A stretch of 64,000 bases of DNA from Galeopsis tetrahit (GCA_963675135.1 OY776129.1:73811348-73875347); one strand, 5' to 3'; counted from the stretch's first letter, positions 32,716 through 45,091 are shown. The notes: a model not told the origin generated them from the letters alone. A program made the numbers and translations.

Positions 32716-34360
32716 TGATTCGGGTGGAATTTACACGTTTTAGGGGCACATGTGAGGTGTATTTTGATGTGGATTTCATTGAATTATGCATGGAATATGA
32801 TTATTTAAGCCAAAATGAGAGAAAGGTTGTGTTTTGTCGGTTTGTAGGTAAAACGATGGAATTTGGAGCAAAACACATACCACAAGTGATCGGACTGGAA
32901 AGAGGAGTGCACGGTTGGATTCGTCTCGGAAAACGGAGTGGATTAGCCGAAGGAATCAAGTCAATCCGACACCCGAGGCGAAAGTTATGCAAGAAACGAG
33001 AAAAGGCCGAAATCGAAGCACAAGGCAATTCGGCCGAGTGACCTTACTCGGCCGAATCTGCGACTTTGGGTGTTACTGCGCACTCGGCCGAGTGACCTTA
33101 CTCGGCCGAATCTGCAAGTTGGAGTTTTACTGCGCACTCGGCCGAGTAACCCAACTCGGCCGAGTTGAAGTGAAGATTTTGAAGACCACTCGGCCGAGTA
33201 AGCCAACTCGGCCGAGTGACGCGGTTCCCCTGTTTTTGTGATGATTCGATTAACACCCCAACTCGGCCGAGTCACTCCCAAATTCGGTGCCAAACGCGTG
33301 TTTTCTCCATTTTCGAGGGACTAACTTGCAAAGATCATATCCAAACCCTACCCCAACACTATAAATACCCCACTTCTTAAACTTAACACCATCTTACCCC
33401 TCTCCCAAGAATTCTATCACATACTAACACACACTTGGAGGTTTTGGGCCATATCTTCTTCAATCCAACACCAAATCATGCAAGGGAGGAGCCACTAGCT
33501 TGGGAATTCATTTCCCCACCACACCACAGCCTAAGCTTTCTCTTATTTTCAGTTTTTAGTGTTTTGATCTTTGTTTATTTTGTAATTTCATTATGATTGT
33601 AGTTGGCTAAACACTTTTAGTTCTAAAGCCTTGTAAATACTTTTGATGATATCTATGAATTAATGTTTTGCTTATTTGGTGTTTGTGTGGCTTAATTCTA
33701 TTTGGATGCTTGGTTTATATTGCAAGGCATGTCATTATGTGTACAATGATGATGTGTTGATCATAGTTAATTGAATTAGGTTGAGAAATCTAGTTTGGTT
33801 GATTGATTGCAAGCATTTGACCTAATTTTATTGTGAGATTGAAAGATGATCAATGATTAGGAAGATGTGTGATGATCTTAGGAGCGTGATTGGGTTTTAT
33901 TGTGCAATTTAGGTAGAGATACTAGGTTGTGTGATATCTCCTTTGAATTACTTGGATCGAAAGAACTTTTAATTCATTATTACGTGATCAATCTTATAGA
34001 CAAAGCATGAACACCACTTGAGTAGATAGTTAATCATAGATGGATTCACTAGTATTGCATGTGCTTTAGGACCTACCTTCTCTTTATTGAGTTACATCCA
34101 TTTTTACTTTCGTTTTGTGATTTGTATGCCATTTGATCGATTTTATATTTGCTCTTTGTTGCTTATTCGTGACACTTGGTAGGTAATTTTAGAGTAAACC
34201 ATCAAAATCAAATTATCGATCACGTCTACTTAGAATTCGACTAGCAAACTACCCTTTTACGCTTTAACCTCCCTGTGGGATCGACCTCGTGCTTATCACG
34301 CTACGATAGACACCGTACACTTGCGGTTGTTTATTTTAGTGTTGTATAACACGTGTATCA
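32716..34360 (+). repeat. 3' LTR (1645 bp)
   Basis: Same as the 5' LTR except six substitutions, a missing T in CGGTTTGTAGG, one extra palindrome unit of 18 bp (near 33199-33216) and one missing 19-bp unit. From 33331 to the end only three single-base differences were found. Confidence 0.96.
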
Positions 34361-35298
34361 CAGACCAACCCATATTTTATATAAAATCTATCAAATTAAA
34401 GAATTTGAATAATTAATTTTTATTTATTTATTTATATAATCATAAAAATTTATCATATAGATTTTTTAAAAATATCAGATGTAGTTTTTAAAACGTAAAT
34501 TTTGATGAATTCAAATTACAAATTCCATCAAAATTTTAAGCTAAAGATACTAAAAAAATATATACATATATCTATACCCTGCTCTTCTCCCTGTCATTGA
34601 CAGAAAATCGGAAGTCAATCTTCGAAAAATTAATTTTACATATTAAGTACTCTCAAACAAAATAATCATCCATTCAAAATCAAATCGCTAAATTTGATTT
34701 TAAAAAATATGAGAATATATCTCAAAATTGCAAAATTCGGTTCAAGCAATACCATACTCCCGAACCCATGGCGATCACCGACACACACCACCAGTCCCAA
34801 CAGAGGAAAGAATAATTGAGATAAAATTAGAAAAAATCAAAAACGATTTAACGTGCAATTTCGATGAACGCGGTTTGTCTGCTTCGATTTGGGGAGTTTA
34901 AGTGATGGTTTGCAATTTGAGAATGCTTAATGAGTGTTTCGACTTCAATTTTTTCTAAATTTTTAAGTTGAATTCGTGTGGTTTTATTTGAGGGAGATTT
35001 TTTAGGGCTTTTTTAGAATTAGGGGTGATTTTGGAGCATTTGATTCAAACTGAGCATTTAGAGATTTTGTTTTAGAAGGTAAAATCTCGTGGGGCTTTTT
35101 TTGTACAAAATGGGACCATTTTCGTGAGCACGAATCTCTTGGGACCAAATCCGCATTTTCCTAATCTCTTGGGACCAAATTCGCATTTTCCTTTTTTGAC
35201 GGAAAAATTTAGTGGGACATTTTTAAAAAAAAAAATGGGACCATTTTCGTGAGCAGAAATTCTCTTGGATCATATTTGCATTTTATCCAAAATAAAAC

Positions 35299-35732
35299 AC
35301 ATGATAAGATTATTCAAATTAAAACATTGCGTTGGGTATATAAGTATATTTTAATCAGCCTAATGGTCGATATATGTTAGACATGATGCACGCACAAACG
35401 GACCTTGACCGTTGACCGATCCTTATATAAAAATACTACTCCACATTTTAATTCGGCGCCAAAAAATATGAATATGATAAGTGTGGGGGCCAATTAAGAA
35501 CAATATGTGAGGAGGCTATCGCACTACTTTATGTTGTGAGTGCGTGAAAAGTGCATGCGTATGATCGTATCGACGAGATCGATTACCTGGGAGGAATCAT
35601 GCCTCAAACCATGTGAACTAAACTTATTGCGATAATCAGGCTACCTTTATCCATCCTTTTAAATAAATAACTCACCAAATCTCAACACTCAACTTTGACC
35701 CTATTCATTTTGAATAAATAATGCTACTCCAA
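35299..35732. other. Intergenic DNA, nothing recognised
   Basis: AT-rich sequence between the nested element and the SINE. No open frame or repeat structure stands out. Confidence 0.6.
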
Positions 35733-36002
35733 AGAGTTGGCCCAATGGTGTAAACTTAGGAGTATGCTCCTCTCTAGGTCTCATGTTTGATTCGTTTGAA
35801 TCATCTAAGGTGCTTCTATGGGGCCAGTCCATACAGAGTGTAAAGATCTGACTTTAAACGGGACCCTCGCAAGTGGGCGATGGGATTGGTCCCTCGGAGT
35901 TAGTCGATCCTTGGATCGGATACTCGAAACTTGAAAAGTAAGTGGGCGGTAGGATTGGTCCCCCAAAATTAACTGATCCTTCGACCGATTACCCGAAACT
36001 TT
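35733..36002 (+). mobile_element. tRNA-derived SINE with duplicated 3' body
   Basis: The head has a pol III A box (TGGCCCAATGGTG near 35739) and a B box (GTTTGATTC near 35787) at normal spacing. The body holds GTGGGCGATGGGATTGGTCC, then GTTAGTCGATCCTTGGATCGG and CGAAACTTG, and this 3' body is repeated as GTGGGCGGTAGGATTGGTCC to CGAAACTTT. It ends near an A-run (36002-36011). No target duplication was found. The copy at 25779-25878 is related. Confidence 0.7.
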
Positions 36003-36069
36003 AAAAAAAAATATTATGTACTTCCTATTTTTTCAATTTATAACTATAATTATTTTTCATTTATTAAAA

Positions 36070-36316
36070 GGGTTGGTATGTTATGGACTCGAGTGCATGT
36101 TGTGCACCCTAGTCCATGTTGCACTTTTCAGTTTTACTGACTTATTTTGGTAAATGGTGTTGCACTTTTCAATTATTAAACTGTATAAGTAATATTTTTA
36201 GTTATAGTGACTTACACTTTTTAGTAATATTGTGTTGTACTTTTCAGTTTAATAACATACACTTTTCTTTAAACTAAGGTGCACAACATGCACTCGAGTG
36301 CATACTAGACTTTACC
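36070..36316 (+). mobile_element. MITE 'GTGCAC family', copy 3
   Basis: A 247-bp copy with a perfect 9-bp target duplication TTATTAAAA at 36061-36069 and 36317-36325. It starts GGGTTGGTATGTTATGGACT and ends CATACTAGACTTTACC. This copy fixes the family boundaries and the 9-bp duplication length. Confidence 0.92.
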
Positions 36317-36325
36317 TTATTAAAA

Positions 36326-38602
36326 TATAAGTAGTCATCACACACCATATCTATCGCGGGAATGTAGGTCAAAACTATATAGGAGTTTTATCAATTTGGA
36401 GCCTATAGTAAAATTATCATTTAAGGGCTTGAAATTTTTTTCATATCGATTCAGGACATAAAAAATAGTAAAACTATCGCGCGAAATTTGTTGTTAGGAC
36501 CTTCAAAATAATTTTTTTTTAAAAAGGTGAAAGAGGGAGGGAAACGGATGGAATACGAAAATAACAAGGGATTTTTCTTCAACTATTCTAGAAGGTTTTA
36601 ATACGAAAACAACAAGTAATTGGTAGTCAATTGAAATTTGAAAGTGATGGTTTGACGCCTCCATTAATACGAGAAGCAGCCTGCCTACCTGGCAATTTGG
36701 ACTTTGAAATCTTAATTCTCACCCGCTTGCCATTGGGATGATTCCTTAAACAAGTTGATTTCTTCTTCGTCAACTGCAAATGACTAAGTAAAATAATTAA
36801 TTTCCTAAAATTATACGTCAACGTCTCGTGAAATGGAAAAATAAATTAGTATATAATATTGCTTTAAAATATTTTTATAAATGTATAAAACCTCACTCAC
36901 GAATTATATATAATTAATATTAATGTTGTTAATATTCTACTATCGGGCGCATACCTTCATGATGGTCCATGCACTAAACTTGTCGACTTTAATTATTGTA
37001 ATTAGCACATCAACTTAAATAATTTGAACAATTTAGCTCTCTGCACATGTGACTATAATTACATTACACTATTGAACTTGTCTAAGCCAATTTTCATAAG
37101 AACTACGAGTATTTTCTTTCATATGTATGCTTGAAAGAAAGAAAATTAAAATTAGTAATCTTGTATTGATTAACCGGTAACAAACATAATAATCTATCTA
37201 ACTCGTGTTTTTAGTTTTAGAATTCTTTGTCACAACACAATAAGTAACCTTGATATCGTATAAGTCTTTGTCACATACTGATTTATGACAAAATACATAC
37301 ATTATCACATTCACAAATTTTTACTACTCCATTTTAGGACACTTAATTGTACCAATTTTTAAGAACTCAGCTCGCAGAGTCGCAGGTCAAAGTTAGGTAT
37401 ATAATTTATTTTGAGTGGGATCACATTTTTTTTTTTTTTTTTGAGGATATACATATATCCTTATTACCAACTACACTATCACTTAATAAAAGGAATATAC
37501 ATGGGGATATATATAAGAAAACTTGGTGATAAGTTTCTAATATAAAATTGAATTCTGACACCACCGATTAAATATGTCTTCACTGATTCAAATCCCCTCT
37601 CACATATTTTCCACTATAACAATACTAAGCATTCAATGGATTAATTAGGTTTCTATATTAGTTTGATGTTTCATATTTTTGTCCTATTATTTTCAAAATA
37701 GTGGTGATTGATAATGTCACTTAATACTACATGTAATTTATATTAAAAGTAATATATGACATAAAACATCAAGTGAAATAGAGGATTAATCCTGCTAGAT
37801 GGCTTTTTCTTGGAGCTACATTTATATTTAAGAAAAATATATTTGCAAAATAATCCAGCTTATAACACTACTGTGTGGATGAAGACAAGCACAAAAAAAA
37901 CATCAAAATTGTGGGGCAGACTGCAGAGACAAACATGCCAATTGCTAAGTAGTTAGTTCTTTCGACGTCATCTTACATTGGATTATTGTAATTCACATTT
38001 TGTTTTCTTTGAAAATTAGATGACACTTTTTAACATAAATTAATTATATTTCCTTTAAATTTAAATTAAAAAGTATGAACAAAAATAAAAATAAAAATTA
38101 ATTATTTTTTATATATGCATTTAATTCAAAATAACTTAGTATATTTTAATTTTTAAATAGAAAAGGAATATATTTTAAAATTAAATTGAAGTTTTAAATG
38201 TTAGTAAAAGTTAAGAGGGATACTCATACTTCAGAGTTAATGTGCCACGTGGACCCTGCTGGCGGTGACCAAGTTTGAGGTGTCTCCCGCTCTGATTTGC
38301 TGTAATGGATATATTCGAGGCAATGTAGGGGACCCAAAACCCGCTACAACCTTTTCAATTTATACTAATTTACTATTATTAGCTTCAGAGTTTGATTTTT
38401 TTTTTTTAAAAAGCTTCAGAGTTTGATTTACTTTTCACAATTGAATTGAAGGTAATAGTAATACACTCCCCTACAAATTATGTATATATAATTTCATAAT
38501 AATTTTTTTATTCTATTTTAAACATATTATTGAACTACATATTTTATTTTATCATACTTAATCTAATACACCTCTATTATTTTCAATTTCAATTCTATCA
38601 CT
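36326..38602. other. AT-rich intergenic DNA with one GC-richer patch
   Basis: No gene model is supported. A minus-strand exon-like frame at 36627-36776 follows an acceptor-like TTTGCAG and encodes a basic peptide (KKKSTCLRNHPNGKRVRIKI...), but has no partner exons that I can see. A GC-richer patch at 38225-38350 contains a G-box (GCCACGTGGACC). Confidence 0.5.
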
Positions 38603-38604
38603 TA

Positions 38605-39190
38605 CCGTAAAACCTCTATAAAATTAATAAGCTTGGGACCATGGCATTTTATTAATTTAAATAGGTATTAATTTATCGATAAATTAATATTTATTAATTA
38701 AAAGAGAGATTTTTGAAATTCAGCAAATTTAGTGCATATGTATTGAAAATAAATGAATTCATATATGTTTCATATATTGATTATATTCATGCATCAATCA
38801 ATTCTTTGTAACTAATTAAATATATTAATTGTATACATGTTTACATTAATTCGTTACACTTAAAAATATTCAAGCATGGTGAATGAAACATATACTCCAC
38901 TATATAGATCTCAATGTGGAAATAACACAATTCATAACACTCACCCATGTCTTCTCATCTAAAAGACATTGCAAAATCATCTATGGATGATCAAATGTCT
39001 AAAACATTATGTGAGTATAAGAGAGACATGAATTATTAATTTATAGTTTTAATGGGACCTAATATTTATAAAGGAATTTTCCAAAAATTTAGTATCTTAT
39101 CGAAATTGATGATTTTTTTACAAAGGCCCAAGTCGGGACCGGAATATTTTATTATTTTAGAGAGTTTATTAATTTATAGAGGATTTACTG
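38605..39190. mobile_element. TIR element with TA target duplication, mariner-like
   Basis: The left end is CCGTAAAACCTCTATAAA and the right end, reverse-complemented, is CAGTAAATCCTCTATAAATT; both continue AATTAATAA and reach GGGACC/GGTCCC about 35-60 bases in. TA dinucleotides flank both ends (38603-38604, 39191-39192). The 586-bp interior has no transposase. The superfamily is inferred only from the TA duplication. Confidence 0.65.
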
Positions 39191-39192
39191 TA

Positions 39193-41640
39193 TACTCCGT
39201 ATTATTTTATCATAATATTTTTTAATGAAAATATTAAAAAAAAAAAGTATAGTAAAACAGAGGAAATCCTAATTTTTAAATGGAGAAACAAAAGTAATGC
39301 TCGTTAAAAAAAATTAATGGAATTGATATGAAAATTAATACTCTACTTCATTTGTTCCCCATTAAAATACTCATTTATTATTTACACAAATTTTTAAAAA
39401 ATATACTAATATTTAATTTTTAGAGTGATTTTTTTTATGCGTGTCATGAATCATTTTAATTTTATTAATGAGAAAGAGAAAGGATAATGAAGGATGAGAA
39501 ATAGAAAAGATAGTAGGGTGCTTAAAGTAACTTAACAGATAAAAATAAAGCATAAAAGAATTATAATGATTATTGAGAATAAAAAATAATTTTATTTCAT
39601 TTTTTATATCTATTCTGCCAGTGGCACCATGCCTCATCTTAATTAATGTTTTTTTCTTTTCTGTTCTAACTTATGTTTTATTGTTTGACTTTATTGTATA
39701 GGTATATTTGAAATATTTTATACTATAAATTATTAAATCTAAATAAACTAATAAAAGCATAGTGATTAAATAAAACAAAATTATTGAAGCCCCACCCCTA
39801 TATTCAAAATTTAAAAGTGGAGAATGGAGTTGAGAGAGTAGATTTGTAGCATGACTCATAGATCTTCGAGCCGGGAGGCTCGTGACTTTCGATTCCACCA
39901 ATGTTAATTTCCCAAAATTCTTTTTAAGGAAAAACAAAATGAAAATGAGCACCATTCAATTTTGAACATGTGATTTGACAATTTTGGGTTATACTCGTAT
40001 GAAAATGTAGAAACTCACACCGTACTGTATATTACTAATATAGATATACAAACATTTCCCCATTAATTGACATTAATTTTATTACCGCTTTAGTATCAAT
40101 TTTTTCTAAGAATAAATTAAACCGCCTGATAACTCAATATAAATTTTAAAAGATTCATATATATATTTTTTCAAAAAATAAAAAATCTTTGCAATTTATA
40201 TAATTTATTGAAACTTACAAGTCAATATCATTGTAATGCATGCAATTTGAATTGATACAATCAACTATCTCACAAGTCACAGCATACAAGTTTTTATGTT
40301 GCTCAAGATGGATATGTTGATTTAGTAGAACAACAAATATTAAAATAACTTATGGTATTGTCAAAATTAGACATATATACCACAATTAGCATATTTTATC
40401 TATAATTTATTGATTTTATATATATATATATATATACCACAATTAGCATATTTCATCTATAAAATATACTCATACAAGTGTTGCTATTAATTTTGAATCT
40501 TTTAATTTAAAGTGACAAAATAACTTTATTCCATTCTCATTTTTATAACAATTATGCATTTATTATTTTAATTTTAGTTATCTTATCTTTTTCTTTTTCA
40601 ACTATTCTCTCAATTTCTTTACAATAAATAAGATTCATTGCATATAAATCTTGTTAAATAATATATTTTTCACAATCCCATTACTATGTATATATATTAT
40701 TCAATTGATATTTATCTTGAATAATTCATGAAGATTTATATATTATAGAATATTAATAATAATAAAAAAAACCTAACTGCAGGCTCAGGCCGTTTGTCAA
40801 ACTGGATTCGACCTGGCCGAAGTATTTTGAAATTTAAAATACACCCCTCTTTGTCATTACTTTACATAAAAATATTCACTTAATTAGCTAAAAATGACCA
40901 CTTTACACTACTCCATTATTTTGTATTTGTGCAAAAATAGTTTACGTCACATTCCACAAACTTACTTGCTCGGTTAATATCTCAATTCTCGCTCCAACAC
41001 AATTTGAACGCCAAGATGACATAATTAGCTTCACTAGCAATTATTAGGATTGATTGATTGATTACATAGAAATTCACCCGAAAAAGAAAAAAAATAATTG
41101 TACATGATTTTTTTTTTTAATATTTATAATTGAATACACAATTTAACTATTTGTTGCAATTTTATGCACCTGGCACTAAAATGACACCTGAAAATTGACT
41201 AGTGCATAGAATTATTTCTTTTACATTTAGCTTCTTATATGTAGATAGTAGCTACAACAAAATTAGCCCGATAAGTTAAATTATAATGAATAATTAATTC
41301 ATGTATCAAATTGTTTCAAATTTTTTTTTTGTAATTGATAAAAAAAATTAAAAGATAGTGAATTTTTATGCAATTAATTTTAATTATTTATTATGTTAAA
41401 AAAAAAAAAACTTGTATGATCTCATTTATAAAGTAGAATAGAATATAACTGAAATATTTGAAGATTCCCCCTTTGTAAAATTAATTAATTAAAATTCCAG
41501 TTGCCTTATCTGTGTTGTAATTTGAATTTACGCATATATCTGTATAATAATTTATGAAACTTCCTTCGCTGTGATGACTTTTCCCCATTTGTTTTATTTA
41601 TATGCACCTTTGCTATATCTTTTCTCAAACTGACTATCCG
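39193..41640. other. AT-rich intergenic DNA upstream of the IPCS gene
   Basis: No gene is supported. A (TA)n run lies at about 40418-40436, and a direct repeat TATACCACAATTAGCATATTT occurs at about 40376 and 40433. Confidence 0.55.
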
Positions 41641-41739
41641 TGTTCAACTCGCGTTTTAGCAAGACAGGAGACAAATCAAACACAAGGATTTGTATAAATT
41701 TTTTGTGAGAGCAAAAATTATACTCCACCCCCACACCAG

Positions 41740-42023
41740 TTGTTTTACAGAGAGAAAGAGAAAAGGCTGCTTTGTGATTTCAGTTCCAATCAATCATTAC
41801 TTTTTGGCACTATAACTGCTCGAATCGGTCCTAATTTTAAGCTCTAATCGATTCAGCAACTTGGGATTTTGGCCTTCAGATCCTCACCGGAATTCTCGAG
41901 AGAAGGTTAATTGTTGACTGAATTTTGAGAATAAGAAAGGGATTCTTCTAGGGACGAAGGATGCTCATGTTAGGAACTATGTGCTTGTGATGTAATATGG
42001 AACTGTCGTTGGATACAGAGAAG
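41740..42023 (+). other. 5' leader of the IPCS gene with short upstream frames
   Basis: A purine-rich start region (cagagagaaagagaaaagg, about 41747) precedes a leader with a 9-codon upstream frame (41961-41990), an overlapping ATG-TAA (41990-41995) and an in-frame ATG at 41997 that would add nine residues to the enzyme. Transcription start is approximate. Confidence 0.5.
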
Positions 42024-45000
42024 ATGTCGTTTTACATTGGTCGCGAGGCTTCAAAGGTTCGCTTTACTTTCTAGTAAATATTTTTCATTTTTTTTAATAT
42101 TTCAAGGAAGCGATTTGGGGTCTTTGATTTATTGTTAATTTGATGATATAAATGTTGTTTCTCTGCCAATTATTGTATTGATTTTGCTGTTTTTTTTCTT
42201 TTTTGTTGAGTAGTTGTGGAAGAGATTTTGTGCGGAGATTACAACAGAACTCAACCTTCTTGCAGAAAATTGGAAGTATATTTTAGGGGGTATCATTTGT
42301 CAGGTTTGTTCATACTGTGTTTATTGATGATCTGTGCTTGCTTGTAATGTTCAGTACAATTTTCTGAATGCAAACATGTATGATGATACTTGGTTTGTTA
42401 ACATATAGGTGAAACCGTGAAAGATGAGTTACTGACTATATTCTGAATCCCTACAGTTTTATGAATATTTACTCAAAAGTTATAGCAATCAAAACCAAAC
42501 ATGGGATTTTGATTATGCAAATTACTGGCTATTTCTGAGCTTCAGCAATCTTTACAATTTACTTCTTTGGCATTTAAAAAATATAAAATTATTTTAATTT
42601 TAAAGAAAAGATGAAGAAATAGCATACTTTGAAGACTGAATTGGAAAAATCAATGGATTTAAAAGGTTGAAAGTAATAGAACCTGTATTACAAAGTATCT
42701 TTTACTTGTAAGAAGTTTATTCTTCCCCTTTGTGTCATAAATGTGTGCATTGATTTAGTACTCTGAGAGGGGTTCCTAAAGTTGTGGAGAATTCTTGAAA
42801 TTGAGTCGGGTTGGATGTGAGAGTGGTACTAAATTATGGTGTAAATCGTTGCGAAATGGAAAAACCTCCCTCATACATTATTTCCTTTCTACTTTCTGAT
42901 CATAAGAGAAATTGTTTGTGCTACTGAGTTATGAATATTCCACTTACTAATCGTAAGCTTTTCATTTTTCTTTGTATATTGACGATTTACCCACCTATAG
43001 TGGAAAATTACATTTGAAAGATCATCAATTCTTTTGCATCTTGGCTTTGAGTACACTATCTTTCCCTTGATGACTACCTAAAAAGTGAATAACTTTTAAC
43101 TATATATTTCAGTATTTCGGGTATAACATATGGTCTACAAAGTTTTCATGACAAATTTCAAAGCTTCTGTTGTGATGATGCATGTGAACTAGAATTTCAC
43201 CTGTGCCTAATAAATTTTTTATATTTCTTAGTGGACCAACTTTGGGCCTTTGACCGTTTGACCACAACTTAGAACATAGGTCTTGATGTTCATTTGCAAG
43301 TTTTGGACATTGCATATGGGAATTCTATATGTGGAAGAGATTCTATTGCTTGACCTGATATGATCTTCTTGTTGGAAAAACAATAATACCTTTACTCCCT
43401 CTTCGTTATATTTCCCTTGATGGATATTTCTAGATTAAAGTGTAGGATATATGGTCATTGATTGTATTTTACGCGTTTTATGACATTTGCTTGATTCTCT
43501 TGGTTTCTTCGTGGGATTATATTTTCTTCTAGATTCTAATTGCAATAGCCATCTATACATTATTTCGTCACAGTATATCCACGGTCTAGCAGCTCGAGGA
43601 ATTCATTATTTCCATCGGCCAGGACCCATACTTCAGGATGTTGGCTTCTTTCTTCTTCCGGTAACGATAAATAATTCATTAATCTTATTTCATAATTTCA
43701 TAATGTTACTAATCATATGACCACATACAATGGAGATTTTACTTATTTTATAAATTTTTTGAACTGTAGGAGCTTGGGCTAGACAAAGCTTACATTAGTG
43801 AATCTGTGTTCACCTTCATATTTCTATCTTTTTTCTTGGTGAGTTTTTAGTACTTTTTAGTTACCTTTTTTCCTTATATATCAATTTAGTTTTGTGTTCT
43901 TGAATATTTGTGATGCTACATGCAGTGGACCTTCCATCCTTTCATACTGAAGAACAAGAAGATTTACACAGTCACTATATGGTGCAGGGTTTTGGCTTTC
44001 TTAGTTGTAAGTTCAATTTTCTCTAGCCATTATTAAAGTTCTTTGGCATTTTCCAAAAAAATAAAATAAAATTTTAACAGGACCTTTTTAAAGTATGGTA
44101 ATGTATCGTTTAATAATTCCTACCCAATGTTTTACTTACTGCAGGCTTGTCAAATTCTTCGGATCATAACTTTCTATTCTACTCAACTTCCCGGTCCAAA
44201 CTACCATTGTCGAGAGGTAAACAAAAGCTTGGTACTACGTGAATGAATGCGATAATTCTGATTATTTTTTTGAGTAATTTCTTATAATACTTCAGAATCT
44301 GCATGTTAACTCTATGGCTTATATAGGAAGTATTTTCTTGTGAATGATGCAGGGCTCGAAGCTTGCCAGGCTGCCTCCTCCCGATAGTGTTTTAAAAGCT
44401 TTATTGATAGTTCCTCGCGGGGTGCTTTATGGCTGTGGTGATTTAATATTTTCGTCTCATATGATATTCTCCCTAGTCTTCGTTCGAACGTATCAGAAAT
44501 ACGGCACTCGAAGGTAATATATTGTGTTTGCTCATTTCATATATAGATGTTGCTCCACAAACTTAGCTATTTGAATTTGACACATATTTACTTTCATGTG
44601 GCAGTTTTGTGAAGCAGTTAGCCTGGTTAACTGTTGTAATTCAAAGCTTGTTGATTATTGCATCTCGTAAGCACTATACAGTTGATGTCGTAGTGGCATG
44701 GTAAACTATACTGATTATACCAACTTCTATAATAGATCACCCAAATTGGAAAAAAAAATGTCTTAATGAATTCTCGACACATGATTTTGTTGCAGGTACA
44801 CTGTTAATTTGGTCGTGTTCTTTCTTGACAAAAAGTTACCAGGTTGGTATTTGGTATTCTTTTAAATCTTTTATCTTCTAATCATCTATAAATAATTTGC
44901 CTTAATTACTTGTATTATTTTTTGGTCGTGTAGAACTGCCTGATCGTTCGGCTGCAACACTCTTCCTACCTCTAACCAAAAATAGGGAAGAGACTCACAA

Positions 45001-45056
45001 GCTCATGAATGGGAATTCTGGGGATTCTGCTGATTGGGTATAACTTAGCTTCTTCT

Positions 45057-45091
<35 letters not shown>

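Larger units (their letters stand above)
26474..34360 (+). mobile_element. Non-autonomous LTR retrotransposon, gag-protease only (Athila/Tat-like)
   Basis: A 7887-bp element with TG...CA LTRs of 1647 and 1645 bp, a tRNA-Asp primer-binding site at 28127-28144, a gag-protease frame (28404-30866) and a polypurine tract at 32701-32715. Flanking 5-mers are CACAC (26469-26473) and CAGAC (34361-34365); comparison with the other MITE copies shows CAGAC is original and the left copy has one change. Aligned line by line, the LTRs differ at 6 substitutions, one 1-nt indel and two palindrome-unit indels (18 and 19 bp): about 0.4% substitution divergence, so the insertion is recent. No reverse transcriptase, RNase H or integrase is found; mobility would need a helper element. 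Confidence 0.95.
26231..34371 (-). mobile_element. MITE 'GTGCAC family', copy 2, split by the LTR retrotransposon
   Basis: Inverted relative to copies 1 and 3. The left part is 26231-26473 (GGTAAAGTCTAGTATGCACT ... CTCGAGTCCATAGCA) and the last bases are 34361-34371 (CAGACCAACCC). Perfect 9-bp duplications ATATTTTAT flank the whole at 26222-26230 and 34372-34380. Copy 1, read in the same orientation, ends CCATAACAGACCAATCC, which matches the pieces on either side of the LTR element once its 5-bp duplication is counted once. The retrotransposon therefore landed about 11 bases from the MITE end. Confidence 0.92.
25896..35288. mobile_element. Outer TIR element of a three-layer nest, MULE-like
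   Basis: The left end is GGGTAAAATTCAAGTTTGG followed by TTCCAAGAGAATTT. The right end, reverse-complemented, is GGATAAAATGCAAATATG followed by ATCCAAGAGAATTT. A perfect 10-bp flanking duplication AAAATAAAAC lies at 25886-25895 and 35289-35298. Removing the nested MITE and LTR element leaves about 1.24 kb (25896-26230 plus 34381-35288). No transposase is seen. The right part repeats ATCTCTTGGGACCAAAT twice (35133 and 35163). The 9-10 bp duplication suggests a Mutator-type element. Confidence 0.82.

Noticed and set aside
39849..39905. Possible tRNA or SINE head (ATAGATCTTCGAGCC, TTTCGATTCC B-box-like)
   Set aside because: The stem-loops of a tRNA cannot be closed and no SINE body follows; the B-box match alone is weak.
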